Part shown: in pieces, positions 23,445 to 32,373 of the stretch
Layout of the letters: each line of letters opens with the position of its first letter
Position numbering within the stretch: position 1 is the first letter of the stretch
Assembly: GCA_016286385.1 (NCBI GenBank)
Contig: JAEESO010000005.1
Span: 1 to 64,000 of the forward strand
Length of the DNA: 64,000 nucleotides
Source: Bacteroidales bacterium
Lineage (GTDB): Bacteria; Bacteroidota; Bacteroidia; Bacteroidales; UBA932
Reading direction: 5' to 3'
The notes under the pieces: model-generated
Databases searched by the model: none
Told to the model about the DNA's origin: nothing
Seen by the model: only the letters and a program-made list of their open reading frames with translations
Translations under genes and position numbers: made by a program

Positions 23445-24844
23445 GCACGTCGCTATGTAATATCGGCCTTGTTGGCCTTGGAGTCATGGGCCGGAGCCTT
23501 GCCGTCAATATGGCGTCAAAGGGCTTTAAAGTGGCCGTCTACAACTATATCCCGGAGATCACGCGGGAATTTATGGCCGATGGAAAACCGGGATTCACCG
23601 GAACCTATTCCTATAAGGAACTGGCGCAGAGCCTTGAGCGCCCAAGGAAAGTGTTCCTGATGGTGACGGCAGGCGCTGCCGTGGACCATGTCATCTCTGA
23701 ACTTGAGAAAGTGCTGGAGAGCGGAGACATTATCATAGACGGCGGGAACTCAGATTTCCACCACACAGACCGCCGTTGCCATGAAGTGGAATCCAAAGGC
23801 CTTCTATATATCGGTACCGGTGTATCCGGCGGCGAAGAAGGCGCCCTTAAAGGACCCTCCATGATGCCCGGGGGCTCTCCGGAGGCCTGGCCCCTTGTGA
23901 AACCCATCCTTCAGGCGATATCGGCCAAAGTGGAGAATGGAACGCCATGCTGTGACTGGGTGGGCAGCGGCGGCGCCGGCCACTTTGTGAAGATGGTACA
24001 CAACGGAATAGAATACGGCGACATAGAGCTTATCTGCGAGTGCTATCACCTTATGAGGGAGGGCCTGGGAATGACAAACGCCCAGATGCAGGAAACGTTT
24101 TCCCAGTGGAACCGCGGAGACCTTGACAGCTATCTCATAGGCATTACCGCAGACATCCTTGGGAAAAAGGACTCTGAAGGCCGATACATACTGGACACCA
24201 TCCTTGACACCGCCGGCCAGAAGGGCACAGGCAAATGGACGGTGCAGGCCGCGCTGGACCAGGGCGTTCCGCTATCTCTCATCAGCGAATCCGTGTTTGC
24301 CCGCTGCCTGTCTTCAAGAAAGGAAGAAAGAGTAATTGCTTCCTCCATACTTGAAGGCCCCGCCAAAAAGACACTCAAACTTGATCTAGAGGATCTTCGC
24401 AAAGCGCTTTTGGCCGCAAAAATCGTTTCCTACGCCCAGGGCTTCAGCCTGATGGGTAGCGCATCAAAGCAGTATGGATGGGACCTGAACCTTGGCGCCG
24501 TTGCGCTTCTTTGGCGCGGCGGATGCATTATCCGCAGCGTCTTCCTTGGCCGTATTAAAGACGCTTATCAGGCCCAGCCAGATCTAACTAACTTGATGCT
24601 CTCACCCTGGTTCAAGGAGACGCTCGCTCAGGGACAGGCTTCATGGCGGAAAGTTGTATCTGAAGCCGTTTTAAGCGGCATTCCCGTTCCGTCCCTCAGC
24701 GCCGGCCTGAGTTACTACGATGGATACCGCTGCGCCTCACTGCCGGCCAATCTCCTTCAGGCGCAAAGGGACTATTTCGGGGCACACACCTATGAACGCA
24801 CGGACCGCCCCCGTGGAGAATTTTTTCACACTGAATGGTTATGA
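23441..24844 (+). CDS. gnd: 6-phosphogluconate dehydrogenase, decarboxylating
   Basis: The 467-aa enzyme oxidises 6-phosphogluconate to ribulose 5-phosphate and CO2 with NAD(P)+. Seen motifs are GLVGLGVMGRSLAVNMASKG (cofactor site), IIDGGNSDFHHT, YIGTGVSGGEEGALKGPSMM (substrate site), FVKMVHNGIEYGD (catalytic Lys) and ILDTAGQKGTGKWT. The length is normal for the family. The ATG at 23441 overlaps the kinase stop (ATGA); an upstream start at 23405 lies inside the kinase gene and is less likely. Its presence in an inducible carbohydrate operon suggests that the upstream genes deliver 6-phosphogluconate from an aldonate or keto-aldonate. Confidence 0.93.
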   Translation: MSTSLCNIGLVGLGVMGRSLAVNMASKGFKVAVYNYIPEITREFMADGKPGFTGTYSYKELAQSLERPRKVFLMVTAGAAVDHVISELEKVLESGDIIIDGGNSDFHHTDRRCHEVESKGLLYIGTGVSGGEEGALKGPSMMPGGSPEAWPLVKPILQAISAKVENGTPCCDWVGSGGAGHFVKMVHNGIEYGDIELICECYHLMREGLGMTNAQMQETFSQWNRGDLDSYLIGITADILGKKDSEGRYILDTILDTAGQKGTGKWTVQAALDQGVPLSLISESVFARCLSSRKEERVIASSILEGPAKKTLKLDLEDLRKALLAAKIVSYAQGFSLMGSASKQYGWDLNLGAVALLWRGGCIIRSVFLGRIKDAYQAQPDLTNLMLSPWFKETLAQGQASWRKVVSEAVLSGIPVPSLSAGLSYYDGYRCASLPANLLQAQRDYFGAHTYERTDRPRGEFFHTEWL

Positions 24845-25932
24845 TAAAGAAATTACTGATCCTATCTCTTACAATGCTTCTTGGCATTGTAGCATTCGCC
24901 CAGGATAATGATTACTCCTTCACTGAAGCGGCAGAACTGACTATCGTTGGAAAAGTCTTTCCTAACACACCCAACCCGTACCAGCGAATGGATTTCACCA
25001 AATATGGTGGATGGGATGAAAAGGATATCAATCTTCTGGAGATGCCCTCGGGAATAATAGTCACTTTCAAGACAGATTCTCCTGTAATTGCGGTAAAACC
25101 CGATTTCAGCTATCTACACTACACAAATTCCTCCTGCATTGCATCCAGGGGCTTTGACCTATACATCAAAAAGGATGGCAAATGGATATGGGCAGGTATG
25201 TGCGCATACAACCATGATGCCTCTACCGAAAATGGGAGAATCAGAAAATTGGTAGACCATATGGATGGCAGCATCCATGAATGTTTGATGTACCTCCCCA
25301 CTGAGAGCAAATTAAATTCTCTGAAGATTGCCGTCAAGAAAGGGTCTTTCATAGAAAAGGGAGATGTTCCATTCCGTCACCGGATATGTGTTTACGGTTC
25401 TTCATTCATGCATGGTGCCAGCACAACCAGACCGGGAATGACCGTTCCGGGGTACCTTACCCGCGCTACGGGAATGCAGTTCTGCAGCCTTGGCGTAAGT
25501 GGAGACTGCCGTATGCAGCCACAGTTTGCCAATGCCCTGAAAGATGCCGATGTAGATGCTTTTGTCTTTGATGCTTTTTCCAACGGCAATGCCCAAACAG
25601 TGAAGGAGAATCTGTTTCCCTTCATAGAAACGCTCCAGGCATCAAAACCGGGAGTCCCCCTGATATTCATGCATACTATATGGCGGGAACGCAGAAACTT
25701 CAACATGGAGCATGATGCCGCCGAGGCAAGCAAGATTGCCGTCGCAGACAGCCTTATGAAAATTGCCGTGAAGAAGTACAAAAACGTTTACTATATAAAG
25801 TCAAACGCAACATCTCCCACGCATGACACCACTGCAGACGGTGTACATCCCGGCGACTGGGGCTATTACATATGGGCGGAATCCGTCCGCAAACCCATCC
25901 TCCGCATACTTCGTAAATACGGTATTCGATAA
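24841..25932 (+). CDS. exported SGNH/GDSL-type hydrolase (carbohydrate esterase-like)
   Basis: The 363-aa product carries a signal peptide (MIKKLLILSLTMLLGIVAFA). A beta-sandwich N-terminal region (about 25-185) precedes the SGNH domain (about 185-360): VYGSSFMHGAS with the nucleophile Ser, CSLGVSGDCRM (Gly block), and DGVHPGDWGY with the catalytic Asp and His. This two-domain form is common in Bacteroidales polysaccharide loci and removes acyl groups from glycans. The ATG at 24841 overlaps the gnd stop (ATGA), so a periplasmic enzyme ends an operon of cytoplasmic enzymes. The convergent LamG gene ends 19 bases further on. Confidence 0.8.
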   Translation: MIKKLLILSLTMLLGIVAFAQDNDYSFTEAAELTIVGKVFPNTPNPYQRMDFTKYGGWDEKDINLLEMPSGIIVTFKTDSPVIAVKPDFSYLHYTNSSCIASRGFDLYIKKDGKWIWAGMCAYNHDASTENGRIRKLVDHMDGSIHECLMYLPTESKLNSLKIAVKKGSFIEKGDVPFRHRICVYGSSFMHGASTTRPGMTVPGYLTRATGMQFCSLGVSGDCRMQPQFANALKDADVDAFVFDAFSNGNAQTVKENLFPFIETLQASKPGVPLIFMHTIWRERRNFNMEHDAAEASKIAVADSLMKIAVKKYKNVYYIKSNATSPTHDTTADGVHPGDWGYYIWAESVRKPILRILRKYGIR

Positions 25933-25951
25933 GCATCGCGGATATTTTCAA

Positions 25952-27988
25952 CTACTTGGCAATATCAATACTTACCGGAGATATTGCTGACAAGGGAAGC
26001 CAAAGGATAAGGCTGGAGCAGGCTGGGCCATTATTGATGCCGATTCTGAAGTCTGAATAATCCTTGCCATCCACCTTAATGGCCGATGGCGCCACCCCAA
26101 CCCCGGGAAGGATGATGCAGATGCCATTTGAGGGTTGTTCGGATGAAGCGTGAAGCCTTAGTGACAGATTGTTCTCGACTTCGTCCGAAATGACATAAGC
26201 CCTCTGTTCCACGTTGTACGGCACCTCAACTTCCCCACAAGTCATCCTGGGAGCGCGAAGCCAGGACTTGGCCAGAGGCAGCAGATCCACGGCGTCCCCT
26301 TCTGTACATCCAAGGAGCATCAGTTTGGTTATCTTCCAGGTGGAATTCAACTCCCCAGAGGACACTTTTGAAGTATATGGCGTTTCCTTTCCTTCTTCCG
26401 GAGCGTAAACAGCATCGGCCGGGCCCGAAATCTTTTCAACGCTGTGCGGAGCATTATACTGCGTGGCTGTGTATGTATGTGACGGGGCATCGGCTACAAC
26501 TGCATGCCTTCCCACAACGTAATCCTGGGCCACAGGCCAGTGGTTGCGCCACGGGAAGTCTGAATAATCAGACCATCTTCCGGAATAATGGTCTATACGG
26601 GGGCCACGAGCATTCTTTTCATTAAGGCCGGAGCCGTCCTCCAGAATCAGGTAAGGATTCCACTGGCTGTTGAGATAGGTCACCTGGATATTAGCGCCCG
26701 GAAGAGACGGGGCATCCTGACGTTTTTCGGCGTCCAAATCCCATCCGTAAGTCTCTGTCCGGCCATCCATTGCTGCAACAGACATTATCCTGGCTGCATC
26801 CAGGACATCCTCAGGCCGCTGTGACGGATGCAGCACCTGGAGGCTCTGACTCCATTCCATCCACGCCGCCGGGGCCGATGTCCAAAGGTCCATCTTTCGC
26901 ACGCATACCCCGTCAGGATAGAAGATATAGGTTTCCTCTGAGCAGTCTCCCCACTGGGATTCCTCACTCTGGAAGGGAATCTTCTGATTTACGCCCACAG
27001 GAAGATGCCGCCACACAACTACGGTACGGGCCGGAGTATTCTCCACGACGCGGACACTGGAGAAATCGGCATGTTTGTCACTCATGTTTTCCGGGCATCC
27101 CCACTTGGTTACTTTAGCGCGTTCCACAAACTCATTACTCATCCAGTTTCCCTTCTCAGTCACAAAACAGGGTGCATAGGAAATGCCGTGCCAGAAAACC
27201 ACCTTCCAGGGCTGCTCAGGGCCAAAACCTACCACAATATCATCAAGGCTTCCCCTCCACCTGCGGTCAAAGGCCTCATAATACTTCAGGGGAACATACC
27301 AGGCTCCAAAATCAACCTGCTGAGGACCTGAAGGCAGGACACGCTCTTCAAAACCTGGCACATCTGTACCCGGAGCATCAGGCCGGAAGAATTTCTTCCT
27401 GAGAATCTTCTTATACGTACACTTGTCGGCATAAATATTCAGCTCATCAATGGCTCCGTCAAAAGAACTGTAGATTGGAATACTATGGTTCTCAAAGAAT
27501 GAAGGCGTGCGCACCTGAGTGCGGCCAATCCAAAGGTCATAGGCCGATTGATCAACCTTGTTGAATGTGACCGGAGCCTTGGCCACTTCCTTACCGTCAA
27601 CAGCGAGGAAAATCCCTTCTCCACTTTTGAAAAATGCCGTAAGCCGCGACCACTCCCGCAGCGGCAGGCCTTGAGGAGACTCCGCCTCAACGTCTTCTAC
27701 GGTAAAATGTACCTTGCCAAAACAATCAAGCCACAAATTCCATCCCTCAGGGCCGTCATCGGCCTTGCGGCAAACCACCGGGCAGGGGCTCTTGGGGAAG
27801 GCGATGGGACATACCCATACGTCTACGGTGAAATCGGCCTTGGGTTCCGGCACTTCAGCAGCCGGCAGGACTATTCTGGAGTCAAAACCGTCAAAGAGCA
27901 TTGCCTGGCCCTCCACGCCGGGCACGGTTCCGTCGTTGAACGGCAACCATAACAAGGCCGACAAGGCCACCTGGAGAAAGATATTCAT
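25952..27988 (-). CDS. exported LamG-domain protein of unknown catalytic class (678 aa)
   Basis: A short signal peptide (MNIFLQVALSALLWLP) is followed by a LamG/concanavalin-like domain (about 20-195: GQAMLFDGFDSRIVLP, ADFTVDVWVCP, GAIDELNIY). A large second region (about 215-600) contains many aromatic residues (GSLDDIVVGFGPEQPWKVVF, WHGISYAPCFV, RIDHYSGRWSDYSDFPW), and the final part is a beta sandwich. The aromatic-rich middle looks like a sugar-active domain, but I do not recognise a GH or PL family. It is the last gene of a leftward operon with a GDPD, a six-hairpin glycosidase and a metallo-hydrolase, 7 bases after the last. Confidence 0.65.
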   Translation of the reverse strand: MNIFLQVALSALLWLPFNDGTVPGVEGQAMLFDGFDSRIVLPAAEVPEPKADFTVDVWVCPIAFPKSPCPVVCRKADDGPEGWNLWLDCFGKVHFTVEDVEAESPQGLPLREWSRLTAFFKSGEGIFLAVDGKEVAKAPVTFNKVDQSAYDLWIGRTQVRTPSFFENHSIPIYSSFDGAIDELNIYADKCTYKKILRKKFFRPDAPGTDVPGFEERVLPSGPQQVDFGAWYVPLKYYEAFDRRWRGSLDDIVVGFGPEQPWKVVFWHGISYAPCFVTEKGNWMSNEFVERAKVTKWGCPENMSDKHADFSSVRVVENTPARTVVVWRHLPVGVNQKIPFQSEESQWGDCSEETYIFYPDGVCVRKMDLWTSAPAAWMEWSQSLQVLHPSQRPEDVLDAARIMSVAAMDGRTETYGWDLDAEKRQDAPSLPGANIQVTYLNSQWNPYLILEDGSGLNEKNARGPRIDHYSGRWSDYSDFPWRNHWPVAQDYVVGRHAVVADAPSHTYTATQYNAPHSVEKISGPADAVYAPEEGKETPYTSKVSSGELNSTWKITKLMLLGCTEGDAVDLLPLAKSWLRAPRMTCGEVEVPYNVEQRAYVISDEVENNLSLRLHASSEQPSNGICIILPGVGVAPSAIKVDGKDYSDFRIGINNGPACSSLILWLPLSAISPVSIDIAK

Positions 27989-27995
27989 ATCAATA

Positions 27996-29288
27996 CTAAG
28001 TTCTGAAGTGTAGAGCGCTGAGCACCTTCATAGACTCATCAGCTGCGCTAATGAAGGATACGGAGTAACGACGCCCGCCCTTTTCAACATTCACTACAAC
28101 ATGGCAGCCCTCGAAAGAGTCAGGAGCGACATCTTTCATCCAGGCAGCATCACCATCCTTTGCCCGACGCTCGGCAGGCATAATCGTAGGGCAGATAATC
28201 CGGTCCTGCGGATAAATTGAACGGTCTGAGAGGAGTTCCATACAGGGCGGCAGGTTGTGGAGCTGATCCCAAACACAGCTCACATACACCTGAGATCGAA
28301 GTGCGGCGACGAGTTTTCTACTCATCGAATTATGTCCATGGTGATTGATTTTGGCCACATTGGCTGGGCCGCAAACCTCGGCGATGTCATCTTCTATAAA
28401 CCGGACCGTTCCGTCCGGATCCTTGAATTTAGCCGAGAAATCACCTGCCGTATAGAAACGGAAATTGCCATAGGAGAAGACCATTCCCAGCGACATGGCA
28501 TTCTCGTTGAGAGTCTTGGGAGACTGAGTTTTCACCGCTTCAAAGAGGTCTTTGATCCGCCCGTCCGGATAGGCGATACGGCCGTTGGCGCATATGTTCC
28601 TGACCGAGAAGGATGGGTATTTTGCTCCGTCATGGAGTTGGACAATCTGGTCTGTTGCCCCCAGGCGAAACTTTTCTATCTCGAGGCCACGATGCCTCTG
28701 CATATAGCTGTAGAAACGCTTCATGTGCTGCACTGTATCGGGGTCTCCGCCCATGGCCGTATCTGGAATAGGGTCGTTATAATCAGGCCAGCAGCGGTCG
28801 ATGGCTTTGCGGAAGTTCAAAGTCTCGGCGGCCTGGGAGAAGCCACTGAGCGCGTATTCTTCACCATCGCGGATGATTTTCTCGGCATAAAATTGGTCGC
28901 TGCCTGCATGGTCATTGTGATAATGACTCAGGAGCATATAATCAACATCGGTGACGGCTGGATTGACCCGCGTCACATATCTGGCAATCCACTCGCCTGA
29001 ATGGCGGGCCGGGCTCGGAAGCAGCGGAACGGCCTTCGGCCCACGGGCAAGTGCATCAAAGTCCCCGCAGTCCAGCAGCATTGTTGTCCCATCTGGAAAA
29101 ATCAGGAACATAGACTCCGCTACGCCGGTATAGATGAAATGAATCTGGAACTGCCCTTCCTTCCACCCTGGCCATGTCTTGCCCGCAAGCTTGTCCTTGC
29201 AACCGGCGGCAAAAGCCTCTTGCCAGTCCGTAAGGTAAAGCCCAGCCCCGGCCAGCAACGTCGTCTTTATGAAATCCCGTCTGTCCAT
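27996..29288 (-). CDS. Tat-exported metallo-beta-lactamase-fold hydrolase
   Basis: The 430-aa protein begins MDRRDFIKTTLLAGAGLYL, a clear twin-arginine signal (RRDFIK). The metallo-beta-lactamase fold shows LLSHYHNDHAGSD (the HxHxDH metal ligands), LLDCGDFD before it, FYTAGDFS and KINHHGHNSMS after it. Tat export implies folding and metal loading in the cytoplasm before export. Relatives of this layout are annotated as ComEC/Rec2-like or general MBL hydrolases; the substrate is unknown. It sits one base after the glycosidase gene and 7 bases before the LamG gene, so it belongs to the operon and may act on a substituent of the same glycan. Confidence 0.8.
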   Translation of the reverse strand: MDRRDFIKTTLLAGAGLYLTDWQEAFAAGCKDKLAGKTWPGWKEGQFQIHFIYTGVAESMFLIFPDGTTMLLDCGDFDALARGPKAVPLLPSPARHSGEWIARYVTRVNPAVTDVDYMLLSHYHNDHAGSDQFYAEKIIRDGEEYALSGFSQAAETLNFRKAIDRCWPDYNDPIPDTAMGGDPDTVQHMKRFYSYMQRHRGLEIEKFRLGATDQIVQLHDGAKYPSFSVRNICANGRIAYPDGRIKDLFEAVKTQSPKTLNENAMSLGMVFSYGNFRFYTAGDFSAKFKDPDGTVRFIEDDIAEVCGPANVAKINHHGHNSMSRKLVAALRSQVYVSCVWDQLHNLPPCMELLSDRSIYPQDRIICPTIMPAERRAKDGDAAWMKDVAPDSFEGCHVVVNVEKGGRRYSVSFISAADESMKVLSALHFRT

Positions 29289-29289
29289 T

Positions 29290-31389
29290 TCACTGTATCT
29301 TAAGGGTTAAGGGCTTCCGCGTAGCTTTAACCATCTTGGTGACAGGGCCGCCGGCAAGGCAGGCGATGACGGCGACATCCTTCCCGACGAGTTCCCGGTC
29401 AAAGCGGAGAGTGAACTCCACTGAAGACTTGTCTTCACTCCACTTGGCGCTTGTGACCAGCGTGCCGAATCCTGTGGAGACAGTTCCCGGCTGATTGTAG
29501 GCAAAATACCAGTTGAGAATGGGAGATGACAGGCCGGAGAAATTACCCCAGCCGCCGCCTCGGCCCGTTTCTATCATAAAATGCTCGTAGCAATTGTATG
29601 AGTCCTCGCATTCGCGCTCCCAATTCTCCAGCGCGGTGTCTGCTATGCGCTTTGCCAGGTCCGGGCGGCCAATATCCAACATTGTCTTCCAAAGGATCAT
29701 CTGATGAGGCATCCACACCGTACCGTTCCAGTAGCCGTCAATTCGGTAATATGGTGCTGTCTGATCCACTGCAGTAATGCCGCAGTCACTCCAAAGCTCC
29801 CCTTGCGAAAAGACATGGCCAATCAAAGCCTCTTTTTGAGCATTATCCACTATACCGGCCACAAGCGGTGTCACACCGTCAAGACCCATATTGAAATTGA
29901 CGCCTTTATCAGTCCTGTAAATACTTCCGGGAGTTCCGTCGGTATCGTGCTCCACATAGCCGAAATAGCCTGTTTCTGAATCCCAGGCATTATCGAGAAT
30001 GCCTTTAGACATTGCAGCAATATCGGCCTCAAACTGTTTGATATCGGCCGTAAAAGACTTTTTCTGTCTACCCTTTGCGCCGGCCTCCAGATGTGAGGCA
30101 ATCAGACGAAGAATCTTTGCGCAGCGGATGTAATAGGAGGTGGAGACCATAGGAGTAGTGCGGCTGCGAAGCTCCTTTTGCGGGCGAAGGGTCCACTGCG
30201 GCGGATAGTCATCCCAGCCACCACTGTTGTAGAAAATGTTCCATGTCTCAAGCAGGCCGGAAGGTTTGCGGAATCGCGGGCCAGTCATATAATCATAGAA
30301 ACGCTTTAGACGGGGGTAAATCTCCTGGAGCTCATCCATATTACATCCGCCCCTTTCCCAGACATCTCCGATGGCAAGGATCTGTGTGGCGAGGGGTGTC
30401 CCGTGGTGTACAAAAGGAGCTTCTTCCTCCGGGACTGTAGTGTACTGCCTTATTATCTCATAACCGCGCCCCGGGTCTATCTCGCTCATGGCCCAGCCGA
30501 TGAATCCGCAGTCCCAGGTATAAAGGCTGTTCCAGTTTTTCCCGGGGCAGAAATGGCGTATGGGCTCACCGAAGGCATCTATGGGATAGACCACATTGGT
30601 CAGGAGGGTAGCTTGAAGAAGTTGAATGCCGAGGGGGATTTCTCCGCTCGCTTCGCTCGGTCGAAATGACAGTTCGGGCTTCTCCCCTTTGAAAATAACC
30701 ATCCTCAACGTAGTATCGCTTTGAGGCTTCAGAACTATGGGACGCAGGAAATTGGCGGTATAATGGCCTTTACCGTCACCTTTAAGGTCTTTGTAAACGT
30801 GGTCGTGGACCTTGATGGGCATAAGCTGCTCCAGTTTGGCGCAACGCCATTGACGGACTTCGCTCAAAGGATAGTCCCAGGCAACGCCATAGGCGGCATC
30901 CACTTCCGGATAACGCACTGTGAACCACCCCTCTCCCTGCTTCAGTTCCGGCGTCCACTGCCCCTCAGTGCCACCTGCCTTACGAACGGCGAGTTGAAGG
31001 TTGATATTCTGCACCTCAGACGTATTGTTTACGCAGCGGGCTTCAAGCAGTACGCTGTCATCATCTATGACGTTGTAGGTAGCATCCACGTACACCCTGT
31101 CCTTCCACTCCAGCTCATAACGGTAAGTGAAACGAGTCATGTCGGCCGATGCCTCCCAGGGGTGAACGCCAGACTCAAACAGGGCGCAAGGAACCATTAC
31201 ATTACGCCTGTAAATACCCGGAACAAGGCAAAACTCTACCTGTGTTGCGGAGGACAGGTCCTGGATATGGGAGATTCCAAAATACTCCTTTGAATACGGC
31301 CCCCACTTAGATAAAGAGGCTATATCATGAGACGGTAGAGTAATTATTGCGGCAATGGCCGCTTTCAGAATGCAGGATGTATATAGCAT
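29290..31389 (-). CDS. exported six-hairpin glycoside hydrolase (GH63/MGH1-like)
   Basis: The 699-aa protein has a weak signal sequence (MLYTSCILKAAIAAIITLPS), an N-terminal beta domain (about 25-270) and an (alpha/alpha)6 barrel (about 280-620). Diagnostic parts are YTWDCGFIGWAMSEIDPGRG, GLLETWNIFYNSGGWDDYPP, DGYWNGTVWMPHQMILWKTM and CYEHFMIETGRGGGWGNFSG. These match the mannosyl-oligosaccharide glucosidase / trehalase-like clan, whose members cleave terminal alpha-glucosides or related linkages. A beta-sandwich closes the protein. It lies 6 bases after the GDPD gene and one base before the metallo-hydrolase gene. The exact linkage cannot be told. Confidence 0.8.
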   Translation of the reverse strand: MLYTSCILKAAIAAIITLPSHDIASLSKWGPYSKEYFGISHIQDLSSATQVEFCLVPGIYRRNVMVPCALFESGVHPWEASADMTRFTYRYELEWKDRVYVDATYNVIDDDSVLLEARCVNNTSEVQNINLQLAVRKAGGTEGQWTPELKQGEGWFTVRYPEVDAAYGVAWDYPLSEVRQWRCAKLEQLMPIKVHDHVYKDLKGDGKGHYTANFLRPIVLKPQSDTTLRMVIFKGEKPELSFRPSEASGEIPLGIQLLQATLLTNVVYPIDAFGEPIRHFCPGKNWNSLYTWDCGFIGWAMSEIDPGRGYEIIRQYTTVPEEEAPFVHHGTPLATQILAIGDVWERGGCNMDELQEIYPRLKRFYDYMTGPRFRKPSGLLETWNIFYNSGGWDDYPPQWTLRPQKELRSRTTPMVSTSYYIRCAKILRLIASHLEAGAKGRQKKSFTADIKQFEADIAAMSKGILDNAWDSETGYFGYVEHDTDGTPGSIYRTDKGVNFNMGLDGVTPLVAGIVDNAQKEALIGHVFSQGELWSDCGITAVDQTAPYYRIDGYWNGTVWMPHQMILWKTMLDIGRPDLAKRIADTALENWERECEDSYNCYEHFMIETGRGGGWGNFSGLSSPILNWYFAYNQPGTVSTGFGTLVTSAKWSEDKSSVEFTLRFDRELVGKDVAVIACLAGGPVTKMVKATRKPLTLKIQ

Positions 31390-31395
31390 TTTCGA

Positions 31396-32304
31396 TTAAC
31401 GTAACAGTTCTATCAGTCTATCCGGATAGTTTGAAATAATGGCGTCTACACCACAATTGGCGACAGCAAGGATATCAGTTTGCTCATCTACTGTCCAAGG
31501 GACGACTTTTATACCCAAAGAATGACAATAAGCAACATTCTCAGCAGTAACCACACTGAAATGTGGAGACCACCATCCTGGCAAAAAACTGATTCTGGAA
31601 AGTATCTCCTTGATGTCTGTGTCTTTCTTTGTGAGAAATGCCAGAGTAACTTCCGGCCACCTTTGGTGAATATACTCCAGTGAGCGAACGTCAAAGGTCT
31701 GTACTATCAGACGCTTTCCAAGGTTTTTAGAAAGAAGAAGCGGAATAGAGGTATCACAAAATGTCTTGTAATCCGGCCAGTTGATACCTTCCCCCTCATC
31801 GGCCGATGACTTGATCTCTATATTATAATTCGGAAGGGGAAGATTATTCTCCGAGGCATACTTTTCAGTATAGTCAATAAGCAATGATGCCAGAGGAACA
31901 TGCTCTGATATCAGTTTTTTTTCAGGCCACTGTTCAGTATACCTGAGCCCGACCTCATATTTTGCAATGCTGTCATAAGGCATAGTATAAAGATATTCCC
32001 TGGCCTCTCTTTTCTGAACAGGGGTGCCGTCCGGCCTTATTGCACAGCGATAATGGAAATAATTGTCATGAGAAAGGACCACCTGACCTTCGGCGGAGAT
32101 TTGCAAATCCATTTCCAAAGTGTTTACACCCAGATCAAGAGCATTCTTCATTGATGAAAAGGTGTTCTCCGGCATCAGGCCTGCTCCTCCCCTGTGGGCC
32201 TGAAGGTCTATCGGAACAGCAGTATTATGTCCACATGCACACAACACAACGGAAAGACATGCCAAAACAGCCTGAATAATATTCTTGTTAAGATTCATAA
32301 TCAT
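31396..32304 (-). CDS. glycerophosphodiester phosphodiesterase lipoprotein
   Basis: The 302-aa product has a lipoprotein signal ending VVLCAC (Cys near 24). The GDPD catalytic pattern is intact: QAHRGGAGLMPENTFSSM, NTLEMDLQISAEGQVV (Glu and Asp metal ligands), LSHD, and the later IEIKSS and VVPWTVD strands. It cleaves glycerophosphodiesters to glycerol 3-phosphate and an alcohol, outside the inner membrane. The start may be 32304 or the Met two codons later. A -7 element TACCTTTG lies at 32316-32323. It leads an operon with glycan enzymes, so its substrate may be a glycerophosphoryl decoration on a glycan. That is inference. Confidence 0.88.
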   Translation of the reverse strand: MIMNLNKNIIQAVLACLSVVLCACGHNTAVPIDLQAHRGGAGLMPENTFSSMKNALDLGVNTLEMDLQISAEGQVVLSHDNYFHYRCAIRPDGTPVQKREAREYLYTMPYDSIAKYEVGLRYTEQWPEKKLISEHVPLASLLIDYTEKYASENNLPLPNYNIEIKSSADEGEGINWPDYKTFCDTSIPLLLSKNLGKRLIVQTFDVRSLEYIHQRWPEVTLAFLTKKDTDIKEILSRISFLPGWWSPHFSVVTAENVAYCHSLGIKVVPWTVDEQTDILAVANCGVDAIISNYPDRLIELLR

Positions 32305-32315
32305 TATTATCTTTA

Positions 32316-32323
32316 CAAAGGTA
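32316..32323 (-). promoter_or_regulatory. -7 element of the GDPD operon
   Basis: The reverse strand reads TACCTTTG about 12 nt before the GDPD start. The palindromic operator at 32344-32357 lies just upstream, where the -33 region should be, so the same regulator may act on both directions. Confidence 0.5.
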
Positions 32324-32337
32324 TGAAAAAGATTTTA

Positions 32338-32357
32338 TATATTTGTGTGCGCACACA
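32338..32357 (+). promoter_or_regulatory. -7 element and LacI-type operator of the GH36-like gene
   Basis: TATATTTG (32338-32345) is followed by and overlaps the perfect 14-bp palindrome TGTGTGCGCACACA (32344-32357). The arrangement is identical to that at 20356-20375 and 52020-52039. The ATG is at 32374. Confidence 0.8.
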
Positions 32358-32373
32358 CGATATACTTCACAGC

